NCBI GenBank assembly: GCA_016293155.1
Contig: JAEDEU010000027.1
Span: 1 to 17,200 of the forward strand
DNA from: Clostridiaceae bacterium
Lineage (GTDB): Bacteria; Bacillota; Clostridia; Oscillospirales; Butyricicoccaceae
Direction of reading: 5' to 3'
Length of the DNA stretch: 17,200 nt
Shown: one piece after another, positions 6,488 through 13,052 of the stretch
Numbering within the stretch: the first letter of the stretch is position 1
Layout: each line of letters starts with the position of its first letter
Position numbers and translations under genes: made by a program
Notes under the pieces: model-generated
What the model saw: the letters and a program-made list of their open reading frames with translations, nothing else
Database searches by the model: none
What the model was told of the DNA's origin: nothing

Positions 6488-7660
6488 ATGGAAAAAATGA
6501 GAGTCGGCGTCATCGGACTCGGAGATATCTGTCATGTTTATCTGACGACACTGAACCGCTTCAGCGATGTTGTTATACTGGAAGCCTGCGCGGCGCGCAG
6601 CCTGAAAAAAGCAAAGAAAAAGGCGGAGCAGTACGGCATCCGCAAGGCATACGGAAGCCCGGAGGAGCTGATTGCAGATCCGGAGGTTGATCTGGTGCTC
6701 AACCTGACCACGCCGGATGTTCATGCAAAGTTCAACCGTATGGCGCTCGAGGCGGGCAAACATGTGTATTCGGAAAAGCCGCTGGCGGCGACCTTTGCCG
6801 AGGCGGAGGAAATCATGCAGCTCGCACAGGAGAAGGGACTGACCGTGGGCTGTGCACCGGACACTTTTCTGGGGGCACGGTTCCAGACCGTTCGTGAGCT
6901 GCTCGATCAGGGCGCAATCGGCGAAATTACCGGTGCAACAGCATTTTGTGCATATCACGGAGGGGAGACCTTCCACCCGAATCCGGCATTTTTCTATCAG
7001 CCGGGCGCGGGACCGCTGAAGGATATGGGACCGTATTATATGACCGCTCTGCTGTCGCTGCTCGGACCGGTGCATCGCTGCTGTGCAATGTCCAAGCGCA
7101 CCTATCCGACGCGCACGATTACCTCTCAGCCGCTTTATGGTCAGGAAATTCCGGTCAATGTGGATACTTATACCACCGGTCTGATGGAGTTTGACAGCGG
7201 TGCGCTGGCGACCGTTCTGTTCAGCTTCGATATCTGGGACTCCGAGCTGCCGCGCATAGAGCTGTACGGCACCAAGGGCACGATCTGTATCCGTGATATT
7301 GACCCGCTGAGCGGTCCGAATCTGTTCGGCGGAGAAATCTGGATGCGCACGGAGCAGGAATACCGCTGGATCTCCAATCCGCGCAAGCCGGAGGAAACCG
7401 CACGTGAGTGGATTAATGTTCCGATCACCCGTCCGTTTGCCTCCACCAGCCATCAGGACAACGGACGCGGCATCGGTCTGGTCGATCTCGTGCTCGGGAT
7501 GCAGGAGGGCAGAGAGCCGCGAGCTTCCGGACGCATGGCGCTGCATTCGCTGGAGGTCATGGAGGGAATGTTCGAGTCTGCGGAGTCCGGACAGTTCTAT
7601 CTGCCGCATACCACCTTTGAGGTTCCTGCGCTGCTTCCGGAGCAATTCGGTGCGGAATGA
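6488..7660 (+). CDS. Gfo/Idh/MocA-family NAD(P)-dependent oxidoreductase
   Basis: This 390-residue enzyme belongs to the glucose-fructose oxidoreductase/inositol dehydrogenase family, usually oxidising or reducing sugars and cyclitols with NAD(P). The N-terminal Rossmann motif VGVIGLGDI (6-14) and the family EKP motif (96-98, in HVYSEKPLA) with its catalytic lysine are clear. The C-terminal alpha/beta substrate domain follows, including GPLKDMGPYYMTALL. I chose ATG at 6488 because GAGGAGAG lies just upstream; the frame is open a little further, but that would overlap the promoter. It is divergent from the UroD/MtaA-like gene and followed closely by argF, which has its own promoter. No sugar transporter or kinase is nearby, so the substrate is unknown. 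Confidence 0.92.
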   Translation: MEKMRVGVIGLGDICHVYLTTLNRFSDVVILEACAARSLKKAKKKAEQYGIRKAYGSPEELIADPEVDLVLNLTTPDVHAKFNRMALEAGKHVYSEKPLAATFAEAEEIMQLAQEKGLTVGCAPDTFLGARFQTVRELLDQGAIGEITGATAFCAYHGGETFHPNPAFFYQPGAGPLKDMGPYYMTALLSLLGPVHRCCAMSKRTYPTRTITSQPLYGQEIPVNVDTYTTGLMEFDSGALATVLFSFDIWDSELPRIELYGTKGTICIRDIDPLSGPNLFGGEIWMRTEQEYRWISNPRKPEETAREWINVPITRPFASTSHQDNGRGIGLVDLVLGMQEGREPRASGRMALHSLEVMEGMFESAESGQFYLPHTTFEVPALLPEQFGAE

Positions 7661-7689
7661 TTGATTGTTCCCCAAAAATCTGCTATAAT
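7661..7689 (+). promoter_or_regulatory. Extended -10 promoter of argF
   Basis: TTGATT at 7661-7666, a 17-base spacer and a perfect TATAAT at 7684-7689, preceded by TGC, which makes an extended -10. The -35 begins at the base after the stop codon of the preceding oxidoreductase. I see no clear ArgR (ARG-box) palindrome. Confidence 0.75.
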
Positions 7690-7722
7690 ACCAATATCAC
7701 AAGCAGAAAAGGGGCGATTCAT

Positions 7723-8706
7723 TTGAATTTAAAGGGCAAGAGTTTTTTAAAGCTGCTTGATTTTACCCCGGAGGAAATTGAGGGTTTTCTCGATCTCGCG
7801 GCGGATCTGAAGGCAAAGAAAAAAGCGGGTATCGCGCACGACACGCTGCGCGGCAAGAATATTGCGCTGATCTTTGAAAAGACCAGTACTCGTACCCGTT
7901 GCAGCTTTGAAGTTGCAGCACATGATCTCGGTATGCAGGTTACTTATCTGGATCCGTCCGGTTCCCAGATCGGCAAGAAGGAGAGCATTGCGGACACCGC
8001 ACGGGTACTCGGCCGTATGTTTGACGGCATTGAATACCGCGGCTTTGGTCAGGAAATCGTCGAGGATCTGGCAAAGTATGCCGGCGTACCGGTCTGGAAT
8101 GGTCTGACCAATGAGTTCCATCCGACGCAGATTCTGGCGGATTTTTTGACGATCCGGGAGCATTTCGGCAAGCTCAAGGGCATTAACTTCGTGTATCTCG
8201 GTGATGCGCGCTACAATATGGGCAACTCGCTCATGGTCGGCTGTGCAAAGATGGGTTTGAACTTCACCGCCTGTGCGCCGAAGGAGTACTTCCCGGACGC
8301 TGCACTGATTGCACAGTGCGAGGAGATCGCGGCACAGACCGGTGCAACCCTGCGCTTTGTCGAGGATCCGATGGAGGCTACTCGCGGCGCGGATGTGCTG
8401 TACACGGATGTATGGGTATCCATGGGCGAGCCGGTTGAGGTATGGGAGGAGCGCATCAACGCGCTCGGCGCATATCAGGTCAATCAGGCGCTGATGGATA
8501 ACGCAGGTCCGCAGGCGGTATTTATGCACTGTCTGCCGGCGTTCCACGATCACAAGACCACCATCGGCAAGGAGATGGGCGAACGCTTCGGACGTGATGC
8601 AATGGAGGTCACGGACGAAGTATTTGAGGGTCCGCAGTCCATCGTATTCGACGAGGCGGAAAACCGTATGCACACCATTAAGGCTGTCATGGCGGCAACG
8701 CTGTAA
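7723..8706 (+). CDS. argF: Ornithine carbamoyltransferase
   Basis: The enzyme joins carbamoyl phosphate and ornithine to form citrulline, in arginine synthesis or, in the reverse direction, in arginine catabolism. The 327-residue length is normal. Carbamoyl-phosphate and ornithine motifs are intact: STRTR (55-59), HPTQ (133-136), the SMGEP loop (233-237) and HCLPA (269-273) with its catalytic cysteine. The start is a TTG at 7723, eight bases after AAAAGGGG; an upstream ATG at 7657 would overlap the promoter and the preceding gene. No arginine deiminase, carbamate kinase or other arg gene is adjacent, so direction is not decided by context. A biosynthetic role is the default guess, and arcB remains possible. 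Confidence 0.96.
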   Translation: MNLKGKSFLKLLDFTPEEIEGFLDLAADLKAKKKAGIAHDTLRGKNIALIFEKTSTRTRCSFEVAAHDLGMQVTYLDPSGSQIGKKESIADTARVLGRMFDGIEYRGFGQEIVEDLAKYAGVPVWNGLTNEFHPTQILADFLTIREHFGKLKGINFVYLGDARYNMGNSLMVGCAKMGLNFTACAPKEYFPDAALIAQCEEIAAQTGATLRFVEDPMEATRGADVLYTDVWVSMGEPVEVWEERINALGAYQVNQALMDNAGPQAVFMHCLPAFHDHKTTIGKEMGERFGRDAMEVTDEVFEGPQSIVFDEAENRMHTIKAVMAATL

Positions 8707-8730
8707 CGCAAGAGATTATAAAAAGAAAAT

Positions 8731-8772
8731 AAGCGATACTTGATTTATGTGATCCGGTATCGCTTGTTTTTT
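8731..8772 (+). terminator. argF terminator
   Basis: A 9-bp stem, AAGCGATAC (8731-8739) with GTATCGCTT (8757-8765), closes a 17-base loop and is followed by G and six T residues. It lies 25 bases after the argF stop. Confidence 0.8.
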
Positions 8773-8828
8773 GCCTCTGGGAAAGCGGGGCAGTCAAAGA
8801 TTTGCGGAAATTTCATCTCTGTCGAACA

Positions 8829-8878
8829 TTGACCGAATCGGTTATTCACGCTATACTGTCAGAAAGAACGGATTCGGT
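8829..8878 (+). promoter_or_regulatory. Promoter of the 2H phosphoesterase gene with flanking inverted repeat
   Basis: TTGACC at 8829-8834, a 17-base spacer and TATACT at 8852-8857. ACCGAATC (8832-8839) and GATTCGGT (8871-8878) are exact reverse complements on either side of the -10, a possible operator or leader hairpin. The promoter lies inside the open frame upstream of the gene, which argues against the far-upstream start codon. Confidence 0.55.
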
Positions 8879-8926
8879 TACTTTTATCTGAGAAACTGGC
8901 AATCTTGGATGGACTGGAGGAAAATG

Positions 8927-9640
8927 ATGAGAGAAGAATACGGTATTTATATCAAGCGGATTCATGATCTGATTGAGAATCACGCCTGTCTGCCGCCGGA
9001 GTGGGAGCATTTTTCTACAGCACCGGGGTTGAATCGAAAGTTTGCACCGGATGGCGCTTTTCGACCATTTTATGGGGATACCACTGTGTTCCCGCTGCCG
9101 GAGGATGTACAGAAGGCGCTCGGAGTGATCCAGACATCGCTTTATGATGCAGCCGGCGGAATGCTGTCACAAGCGCTTCCCGTCAGCACATTTCATATCA
9201 CGCTGCACGATTTGAGTGCATCCGAGTCGCAAACAGAGATATCGGAGCGCGTCAAATATCATCAGGCACAAATGCCGCAGAAGCTGTCATCTATACGAAA
9301 TCAGGGAAGGATTCATCTGCGGGCGGCAGGTCTCGTCAGCATGGTGGCAAGCTCAGTGGTCATGCTGTTTGAGCCGGCAAGTGCAGCCGACCACAGCATC
9401 ATTCAGCATATATACGGCTGTATGGATGAACTTTTGCCGCTGTCCTATCCGCTGACACTGCACTGTACGCTTGCGTACTACAAGCCGGGCACATATGCTC
9501 CGAGAGAATGGAACGCGTTGGAGCAATTTATGCTGAATCATAACCGTGAGCAAATAAATTTGCTTGAATTTGAACTGGACAGCGCTGCATTGGAATATCA
9601 GCTTTTCCGTTCCATGAAAGATTATTGCAAGGCATTATAA
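8927..9640 (+). CDS. 2H phosphoesterase superfamily protein (DUF1868-like)
   Basis: The 237-residue protein has the two H-x-T motifs that define 2H phosphoesterases, HITL (90-93) in STFHITLHDL and HCTL (179-182) in LTLHCTLAYY. They are spaced as expected for the duplicated fold. Members hydrolyse or ligate 2',5'- or cyclic phosphates on RNA or small nucleotides. The segment NRKFAPDGAFRPFYGDTTVFPL (from residue 37, shown here only in outline) resembles the opening of DUF1868 proteins. The frame is open from 8771, but a GGAGG at 8916-8920 and a promoter at 8829-8857 place the start at ATG 8927 or the adjacent ATG 8924. It stands alone between two terminators. Substrate is unknown. Confidence 0.82.
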   Translation: MREEYGIYIKRIHDLIENHACLPPEWEHFSTAPGLNRKFAPDGAFRPFYGDTTVFPLPEDVQKALGVIQTSLYDAAGGMLSQALPVSTFHITLHDLSASESQTEISERVKYHQAQMPQKLSSIRNQGRIHLRAAGLVSMVASSVVMLFEPASAADHSIIQHIYGCMDELLPLSYPLTLHCTLAYYKPGTYAPREWNALEQFMLNHNREQINLLEFELDSAALEYQLFRSMKDYCKAL

Positions 9641-9670
9641 TGGTTTCCATTGGAAGAATCAAAGAGAGCA

Positions 9671-9702
9671 GAAATGGCGTGACCGAAGTCACGCCATTTC
9701 TT
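9671..9702. terminator. Bidirectional terminator between convergent genes
   Basis: A 13-bp perfect stem (9671-9683 with 9688-9700) closes a four-base loop. In the minus-strand RNA the loop is the extra-stable C(UUCG)G tetraloop; in the plus-strand RNA it is CGAA. T tracts are short in both directions, so stem strength probably does most of the work. It serves the 2H phosphoesterase and the formate/nitrite transporter. Confidence 0.7.
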
Positions 9703-9734
9703 AAAAACATAAGATTTTTGGATATTTTGCAGAA

Positions 9735-10553
9735 TTATTTATGCTTTTCGCGGTGGATGTACCAGAATGCCGCACCGAGCAGTGCGCCGCCCAAAATGTT
9801 GCCGATGGTCACGAACACAAAGGACGGAACCGCAGCAGCAAAGCCCAGACCGGAAATCTGCTCCGCCGTGTAGCCGTACAGCTCACATGCCTTTGCCGCA
9901 TACGCCGGATTGGATGCCGCAAAAATACCGGCCGGAACGTAGAAGCCGTTTGCTACACAGTGTTCAAAGCCGCCGGTGACGAATGCCAGAATGGGGAAGA
10001 AGATCGCCCAGATCTTGCCGACCGCGTCCTTTGCCGCGCCTGCCATCAGCACGCCGAGGCAGACAAGCAGATTGCACAGAATGCCGGAGCAGACCGCGCG
10101 CAGCGGCGTGATTGCGACCTTGCCCATTGCAACCTTTATGGTGTAAGCGCCGAGTGTGCCGGTATCCAGCTGACCCGAACCGAATACCAGCGCGGCAACC
10201 AGCGCCGCGCCGATCATGTTGGAAAGGTATACGCCGATGAGGTTGCGCGCCACACCGGACGGACGCAGTGTGCCGTTCAGCAGTCCCATGCTGAACAGGC
10301 AGTTGCCGGTGAACAACTCCATGCCCAGCAGGACAACCAGCATCAGACCGACCGGGAAGATACAGCCTGCCAGCATTTTGGCAAGCCCTGCGTTTTCCGT
10401 ACTGTGCGCGACCATGTTCGCCGCCTGCGCGCCGAACGCGATAAATGCGCCCGCCAAAATGCCGGAAATCAGCATTTTCGGCAGAGGAAGCGCGGTTTTT
10501 CGCTCTCCACCCGACATGACCGAATATAGTATTTCTTTTGGTGTCTGCATCAT
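9735..10553 (-). CDS. Formate/nitrite transporter family (FNT) channel
   Basis: This 272-residue integral membrane protein has six hydrophobic segments and belongs to the pentameric FNT channels, which pass formate, nitrite or related monovalent anions. Signature blocks are GMELFTGN (77-84) and GFEHCVAN (195-202), with the central-pore histidine at H198. NLIGVYLSNMIGA is a further helix segment typical of the family. The likely start is ATG at 10553 (or 10550), nine bases after AAGGGG; an in-frame upstream ATG at 10589 would bury the ribosome-binding site. The spacer is a run of nine T residues on the coding strand. No pyruvate formate-lyase, nitrite reductase or hydrosulfide gene is near. 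Formate is the likelier cargo in an anaerobic fermenter, but that is inference. Confidence 0.92.
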   Translation of the reverse strand: MMQTPKEILYSVMSGGERKTALPLPKMLISGILAGAFIAFGAQAANMVAHSTENAGLAKMLAGCIFPVGLMLVVLLGMELFTGNCLFSMGLLNGTLRPSGVARNLIGVYLSNMIGAALVAALVFGSGQLDTGTLGAYTIKVAMGKVAITPLRAVCSGILCNLLVCLGVLMAGAAKDAVGKIWAIFFPILAFVTGGFEHCVANGFYVPAGIFAASNPAYAAKACELYGYTAEQISGLGFAAAVPSFVFVTIGNILGGALLGAAFWYIHREKHK

Positions 10554-10600
10554 AAAAAAAAACCCCTTCTGACGAAAAAAGTCGAACAATTACTTCTTCC

Positions 10601-10629
10601 ATCATACGGGGTTTTGACCGGGATTACAA
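10601..10629 (-). promoter_or_regulatory. Sigma-A promoter of the FNT gene
   Basis: On the minus strand TTGTAA (complement of 10624-10629), a 17-base spacer and TATGAT (complement of 10601-10606). It sits about 50 bases upstream of the start codon, downstream of the amidase gene, so the transporter can be transcribed alone. Confidence 0.6.
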
Positions 10630-10687
10630 TACATGAAATAGCCATGTTTTGTCTATTCTTTTACAAAAATATCGGTAAAGTTGCCGT

Positions 10688-11404
10688 TTACTTTTTCTCC
10701 TCGGTTTGCTTTGCGGCTTCAATCCGCTTGTCATAGGCGGACTGCACCATGTTCAGGAAATCATCCCACAGGTCATTTTCAATCATTGTGGACGGGCAGA
10801 GCTTTCCGGAAAAGTCCTGATGCTTTTTGACTGCGTCCAGCTCCAGATCGTAGGTCACCATCAGATATGCCGCAAGCTCTGCGGCATTGTGCATGGTCTG
10901 GTCAAAGTCTCCGCCCTCGTTGACGCACAGCTCGATGCCGATACCGTTGCGGTTGCCGCCCTCAGTCCGGATGTTGTCTCCGGCGTGAAAAGCGGTTTCG
11001 TTGTCCGGCAGATGATGATAAATTGAGTGGTCGTCCACGGTATAATGCCACGATTTTTTCTCCGAGGCGGCATTGCGCTTGATGTACAGGGCATGTGACC
11101 ATGCAGTTGCGTTGCGTCCGGTGTTGTCGGTCTCGTGGATGACGAGATAGTGGATTTCCCGCTTGGTGCCGGGTCGTCCGATATAATCCGGGTTCACATA
11201 ATCGGTCGTGACCGGAATACCGGAGATTTTCTTGGGACAGTCAACCTCCTCGCTGTAGCCGCTCAGGCAGGTGCCGAGCGCATCCGGAATCAGACCGGCA
11301 AAAATCAGAACGTAATACAGTGCGGCGGCGGCACCCACGGCAAGGATAGCCGTCAGCAGAAGAGCTGCGATGCTGCGCGGTTTCTTTTTTTGTCTGCGAG
11401 CCAT
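10688..11404 (-). CDS. Membrane-anchored N-acetylmuramoyl-L-alanine amidase (Amidase_2/PGRP type)
   Basis: This 238-residue protein cleaves the bond between N-acetylmuramic acid and the stem peptide of peptidoglycan. After a basic start (MARRQKKKPR) comes one hydrophobic segment, about residues 12-37, acting as a signal anchor, so the enzyme faces the outside. The amidase_2 zinc ligands are H90 in LVIHET, H195 in KKHQDFSG and C203 in KLCPS. The last two are eight residues apart, as in T7 lysozyme. WHYTVDD (119-125) gives the conserved tyrosine region. No SH3, LysM or cell-wall binding repeat is present, so it depends on the anchor. AAAGGGGGCG precedes the ATG at 11404. It lies between spoIIR and the FNT gene; a sporulation link is possible but not shown. 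Confidence 0.92.
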   Translation of the reverse strand: MARRQKKKPRSIAALLLTAILAVGAAAALYYVLIFAGLIPDALGTCLSGYSEEVDCPKKISGIPVTTDYVNPDYIGRPGTKREIHYLVIHETDNTGRNATAWSHALYIKRNAASEKKSWHYTVDDHSIYHHLPDNETAFHAGDNIRTEGGNRNGIGIELCVNEGGDFDQTMHNAAELAAYLMVTYDLELDAVKKHQDFSGKLCPSTMIENDLWDDFLNMVQSAYDKRIEAAKQTEEKK

Positions 11405-11447
11405 CTGTCCGCCCCCTTTCGTTTATGGTATGAGATCGTACAAACTG

Positions 11448-11477
11448 ATTATACCGCCGCGAAAACAGGGGAAACAA
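11448..11477 (-). promoter_or_regulatory. Putative sigma-A promoter of the amidase gene
   Basis: On the minus strand the -10 is a perfect TATAAT (complement of 11448-11453) with a weak TTGTTT -35 (complement of 11472-11477) at 18 bases. It lies between the spoIIR terminator and the amidase start. This argues for vegetative expression of the amidase independent of spoIIR. Confidence 0.5.
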
Positions 11478-11497
11478 GTGGGAAATTGTAAACAATC

Positions 11498-11522
11498 AAA
11501 AAAACAGCGCCGCAGGGCGCTG
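11498..11522 (-). terminator. spoIIR terminator
   Basis: A 7-bp GC-rich perfect stem, CAGCGCC (11505-11511) with GGCGCTG (11516-11522), has a four-base loop. On the minus strand it is followed by seven T residues (complement of 11498-11504). It starts four bases after the spoIIR stop codon. Confidence 0.85.
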
Positions 11523-11525
11523 ATG

Positions 11526-12116
11526 TTATTTGCTCAGTGCGTGTCGGAGTTCTCCGACCCATTCGGTCACGCGGAACGCCACGATGTACTGTGTGCCGTC
11601 CCGCTCAATAAGTGCGAGCTGGTCATCCGTCAGTTCCGCACTGCCGGAGGCTGGGTCGAGACACAGGGACGGGTACACGACGCACCACCAGTTATGCCCC
11701 TGCGCTTCGCCGATGCGGATGCGCAGTCCGGTATATTCTCCGGCAGGGAGGGAAAAGGTATCATAGTCGCGGGTGGGATAGTATTCGCCCGCCAGCGATG
11801 CGGAGACTGCATCCGTGCATCCGCTGTCCGCAACTTCTGCCTGTGCGGTCTGTACGATTTCCTCCATATGTGCGCCCAGAATTTCCTGCATGGACTGAGC
11901 ATCCTCCGCTTCGGAAAGCAGCGGGGCAATGTAAGACAAAACACGGTCACGCACGCGCAGCTTGAGCGCCTGATCCTCATCCGAGTCCGAATTGGCGATG
12001 ACATGCAGGCGGATCATGCCGTCCGAAAGCTCCTGCTGCCGTGCATCGCAGACGGATGCAAACAGAAATATGAAAAACAGCATGACAGTGAGAAAAAATC
12101 CGAATTGATGCTTCAT
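11526..12116 (-). CDS. spoIIR: Stage II sporulation protein R
   Basis: SpoIIR is made in the forespore under sigma-F and exported to the intermembrane space. There it triggers the SpoIIGA protease to process pro-sigma-E in the mother cell. The 196-residue protein has an N-terminal hydrophobic signal/anchor (residues 6-22), then family blocks IRLHVIANSDSDEDQALK (35-52), VRDRVL, YPTRDYDTFSLPAGEYTGL (from 113) and GHNWWCVVYPSLC (140-152). The ATG at 12116 follows AGGAG by eight bases; an upstream in-frame ATG at 12134 lies inside the hairpin loop and is unlikely. The ribosome-binding site lies in the 3' arm of the hairpin at 12122-12153. I could not identify a convincing sigma-F promoter. Its presence indicates an endospore former. 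Confidence 0.95.
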   Translation of the reverse strand: MKHQFGFFLTVMLFFIFLFASVCDARQQELSDGMIRLHVIANSDSDEDQALKLRVRDRVLSYIAPLLSEAEDAQSMQEILGAHMEEIVQTAQAEVADSGCTDAVSASLAGEYYPTRDYDTFSLPAGEYTGLRIRIGEAQGHNWWCVVYPSLCLDPASGSAELTDDQLALIERDGTQYIVAFRVTEWVGELRHALSK

Positions 12117-12153
12117 AAAAAATACTCCTGACATTGGTTTCTGTCAGGAGTAT
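12117..12153 (-). terminator. ispE terminator hairpin that contains the spoIIR ribosome-binding site
   Basis: A 12-bp perfect stem (12122-12133 with 12142-12153) closes an eight-base loop. On the minus strand it runs into five more T residues (complement of 12117-12121), immediately followed by the spoIIR ATG. The AGGAG of spoIIR (complement of 12125-12129) is inside the 3' arm. The same element can end the ispE transcript and block ribosome entry on any read-through RNA. Confidence 0.8.
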
Positions 12154-12171
12154 CGTCCAAAAATCGGAAAT

Positions 12172-13044
12172 TTAATCCATCGGATCAAAAAAATCGGTTA
12201 AAAATGTATCGGCATACCGTGCTTTCAGAGCATTATAGGCGCGCTGCGCCGCATCCGGATCGGAAAACAGACCGAAGGTGGACGGGCCGGAGCCGCTCAT
12301 CACCGCACCGTCTGCGCCGCAGTCCAGCAGCGTCTGACGAATTTCCAGCACCTCCGGATGCCATCCGCCGGTGACTGGCTGCATGACATTGCACAGACCG
12401 GCGCACAGACCGGCATAGCTGCCGGTACGGATTGCCTCGCATACGGCTTGCGTATCCGGATGCTCTGCGATTTCCACACGGTCCATTTCCCGATAAATCG
12501 CGGGAGTGGAGACCGAGACCGGAGGCTTGCAGAGCACGACCGAACATTGAGGTGCGGCGGGCAGACGGGTCAGCTGCTCTCCGATGCCGGATGCCAGCAT
12601 TGTGCCGCCGTAAATGCAGAACGGAATGTCTGCGCCCAGCTTGACGCCCATTGCGGCGAGCTGATCCTTGGAGCACTGACAGTGGTACAGCTCGTTGAGC
12701 GCACAGAGTACCGCGGCGGCATTGGTGCTGCCGCCGGCAAGCCCTGCCGCAATCGGGATATTTTTTTCGATGTGAATGGCAACGCCGCTGTTTGGCAAAC
12801 TCAGCTCGCTGAAAAACAGCTCTGCGGCGCGATAGGCGAGATTACTTTTGTCGTTCGGAAGCGAGCCGCTTGTGGTGGTGACCTCGATGGCTCCGGTGCC
12901 GGTTTCGGCGGTTACGGTGACGTTATCATGCAGACCGATGGACTGCATTACCATTTCCACTGTGTGATAGCCATTATCCAGCCGACCGGTGACATCCAGC
13001 GTCAGATTGATTTTTGCATGTGCTTCATAGGTTAACTGTTTCAT
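12172..13044 (-). CDS. ispE: 4-diphosphocytidyl-2-C-methyl-D-erythritol kinase
   Basis: IspE is a GHMP kinase of the non-mevalonate (MEP) pathway, phosphorylating CDP-methylerythritol with ATP on the way to isoprenoid precursors. The 290-residue length is normal. K11 in HAKINLTLDV and the NGYH segment (24-27) are substrate contacts. The ATP loop is PIAAGLAGGSTNAA (97-110), with the catalytic aspartate D139 in LGADIPFCIYGG. The C-terminal GHMP motif is AVMSGSGPSTFGLF. I chose ATG at 13044, seven bases after GAGGA; an in-frame GTG at 13056 overlaps the preceding stop. It follows the PHP phosphatase gene within about 10 bases, so the two are co-transcribed. It ends at the hairpin that also controls spoIIR. 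Confidence 0.96.
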   Translation of the reverse strand: MKQLTYEAHAKINLTLDVTGRLDNGYHTVEMVMQSIGLHDNVTVTAETGTGAIEVTTTSGSLPNDKSNLAYRAAELFFSELSLPNSGVAIHIEKNIPIAAGLAGGSTNAAAVLCALNELYHCQCSKDQLAAMGVKLGADIPFCIYGGTMLASGIGEQLTRLPAAPQCSVVLCKPPVSVSTPAIYREMDRVEIAEHPDTQAVCEAIRTGSYAGLCAGLCNVMQPVTGGWHPEVLEIRQTLLDCGADGAVMSGSGPSTFGLFSDPDAAQRAYNALKARYADTFLTDFFDPMD

Positions 13045-13052
13045 TGGAATCC

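Noticed and set aside
6467..7675. Long minus-strand open frame opposite the Gfo/Idh gene
   Set aside because: It is the antisense of a clear Rossmann oxidoreductase, its start is not preceded by a ribosome-binding site, and its protein has no recognisable domain.
8771..8926. N-terminal extension of the 2H phosphoesterase from the far-upstream ATG
   Set aside because: It would start inside the argF terminator region and read through the promoter at 8829-8857; GGAGG at 8916-8920 supports the start at 8924 or 8927.
9741..10529. Long plus-strand open frame opposite the FNT channel gene
   Set aside because: It is rich in Gln, Arg and His, as expected for the complement of a hydrophobic membrane-protein gene; the minus strand has the FNT signatures.
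10634..10687. Terminator after the amidase gene
   Set aside because: Only short or bulged pairings are visible and no U-tailed stem, so I cannot support one; read-through into the FNT gene is possible.
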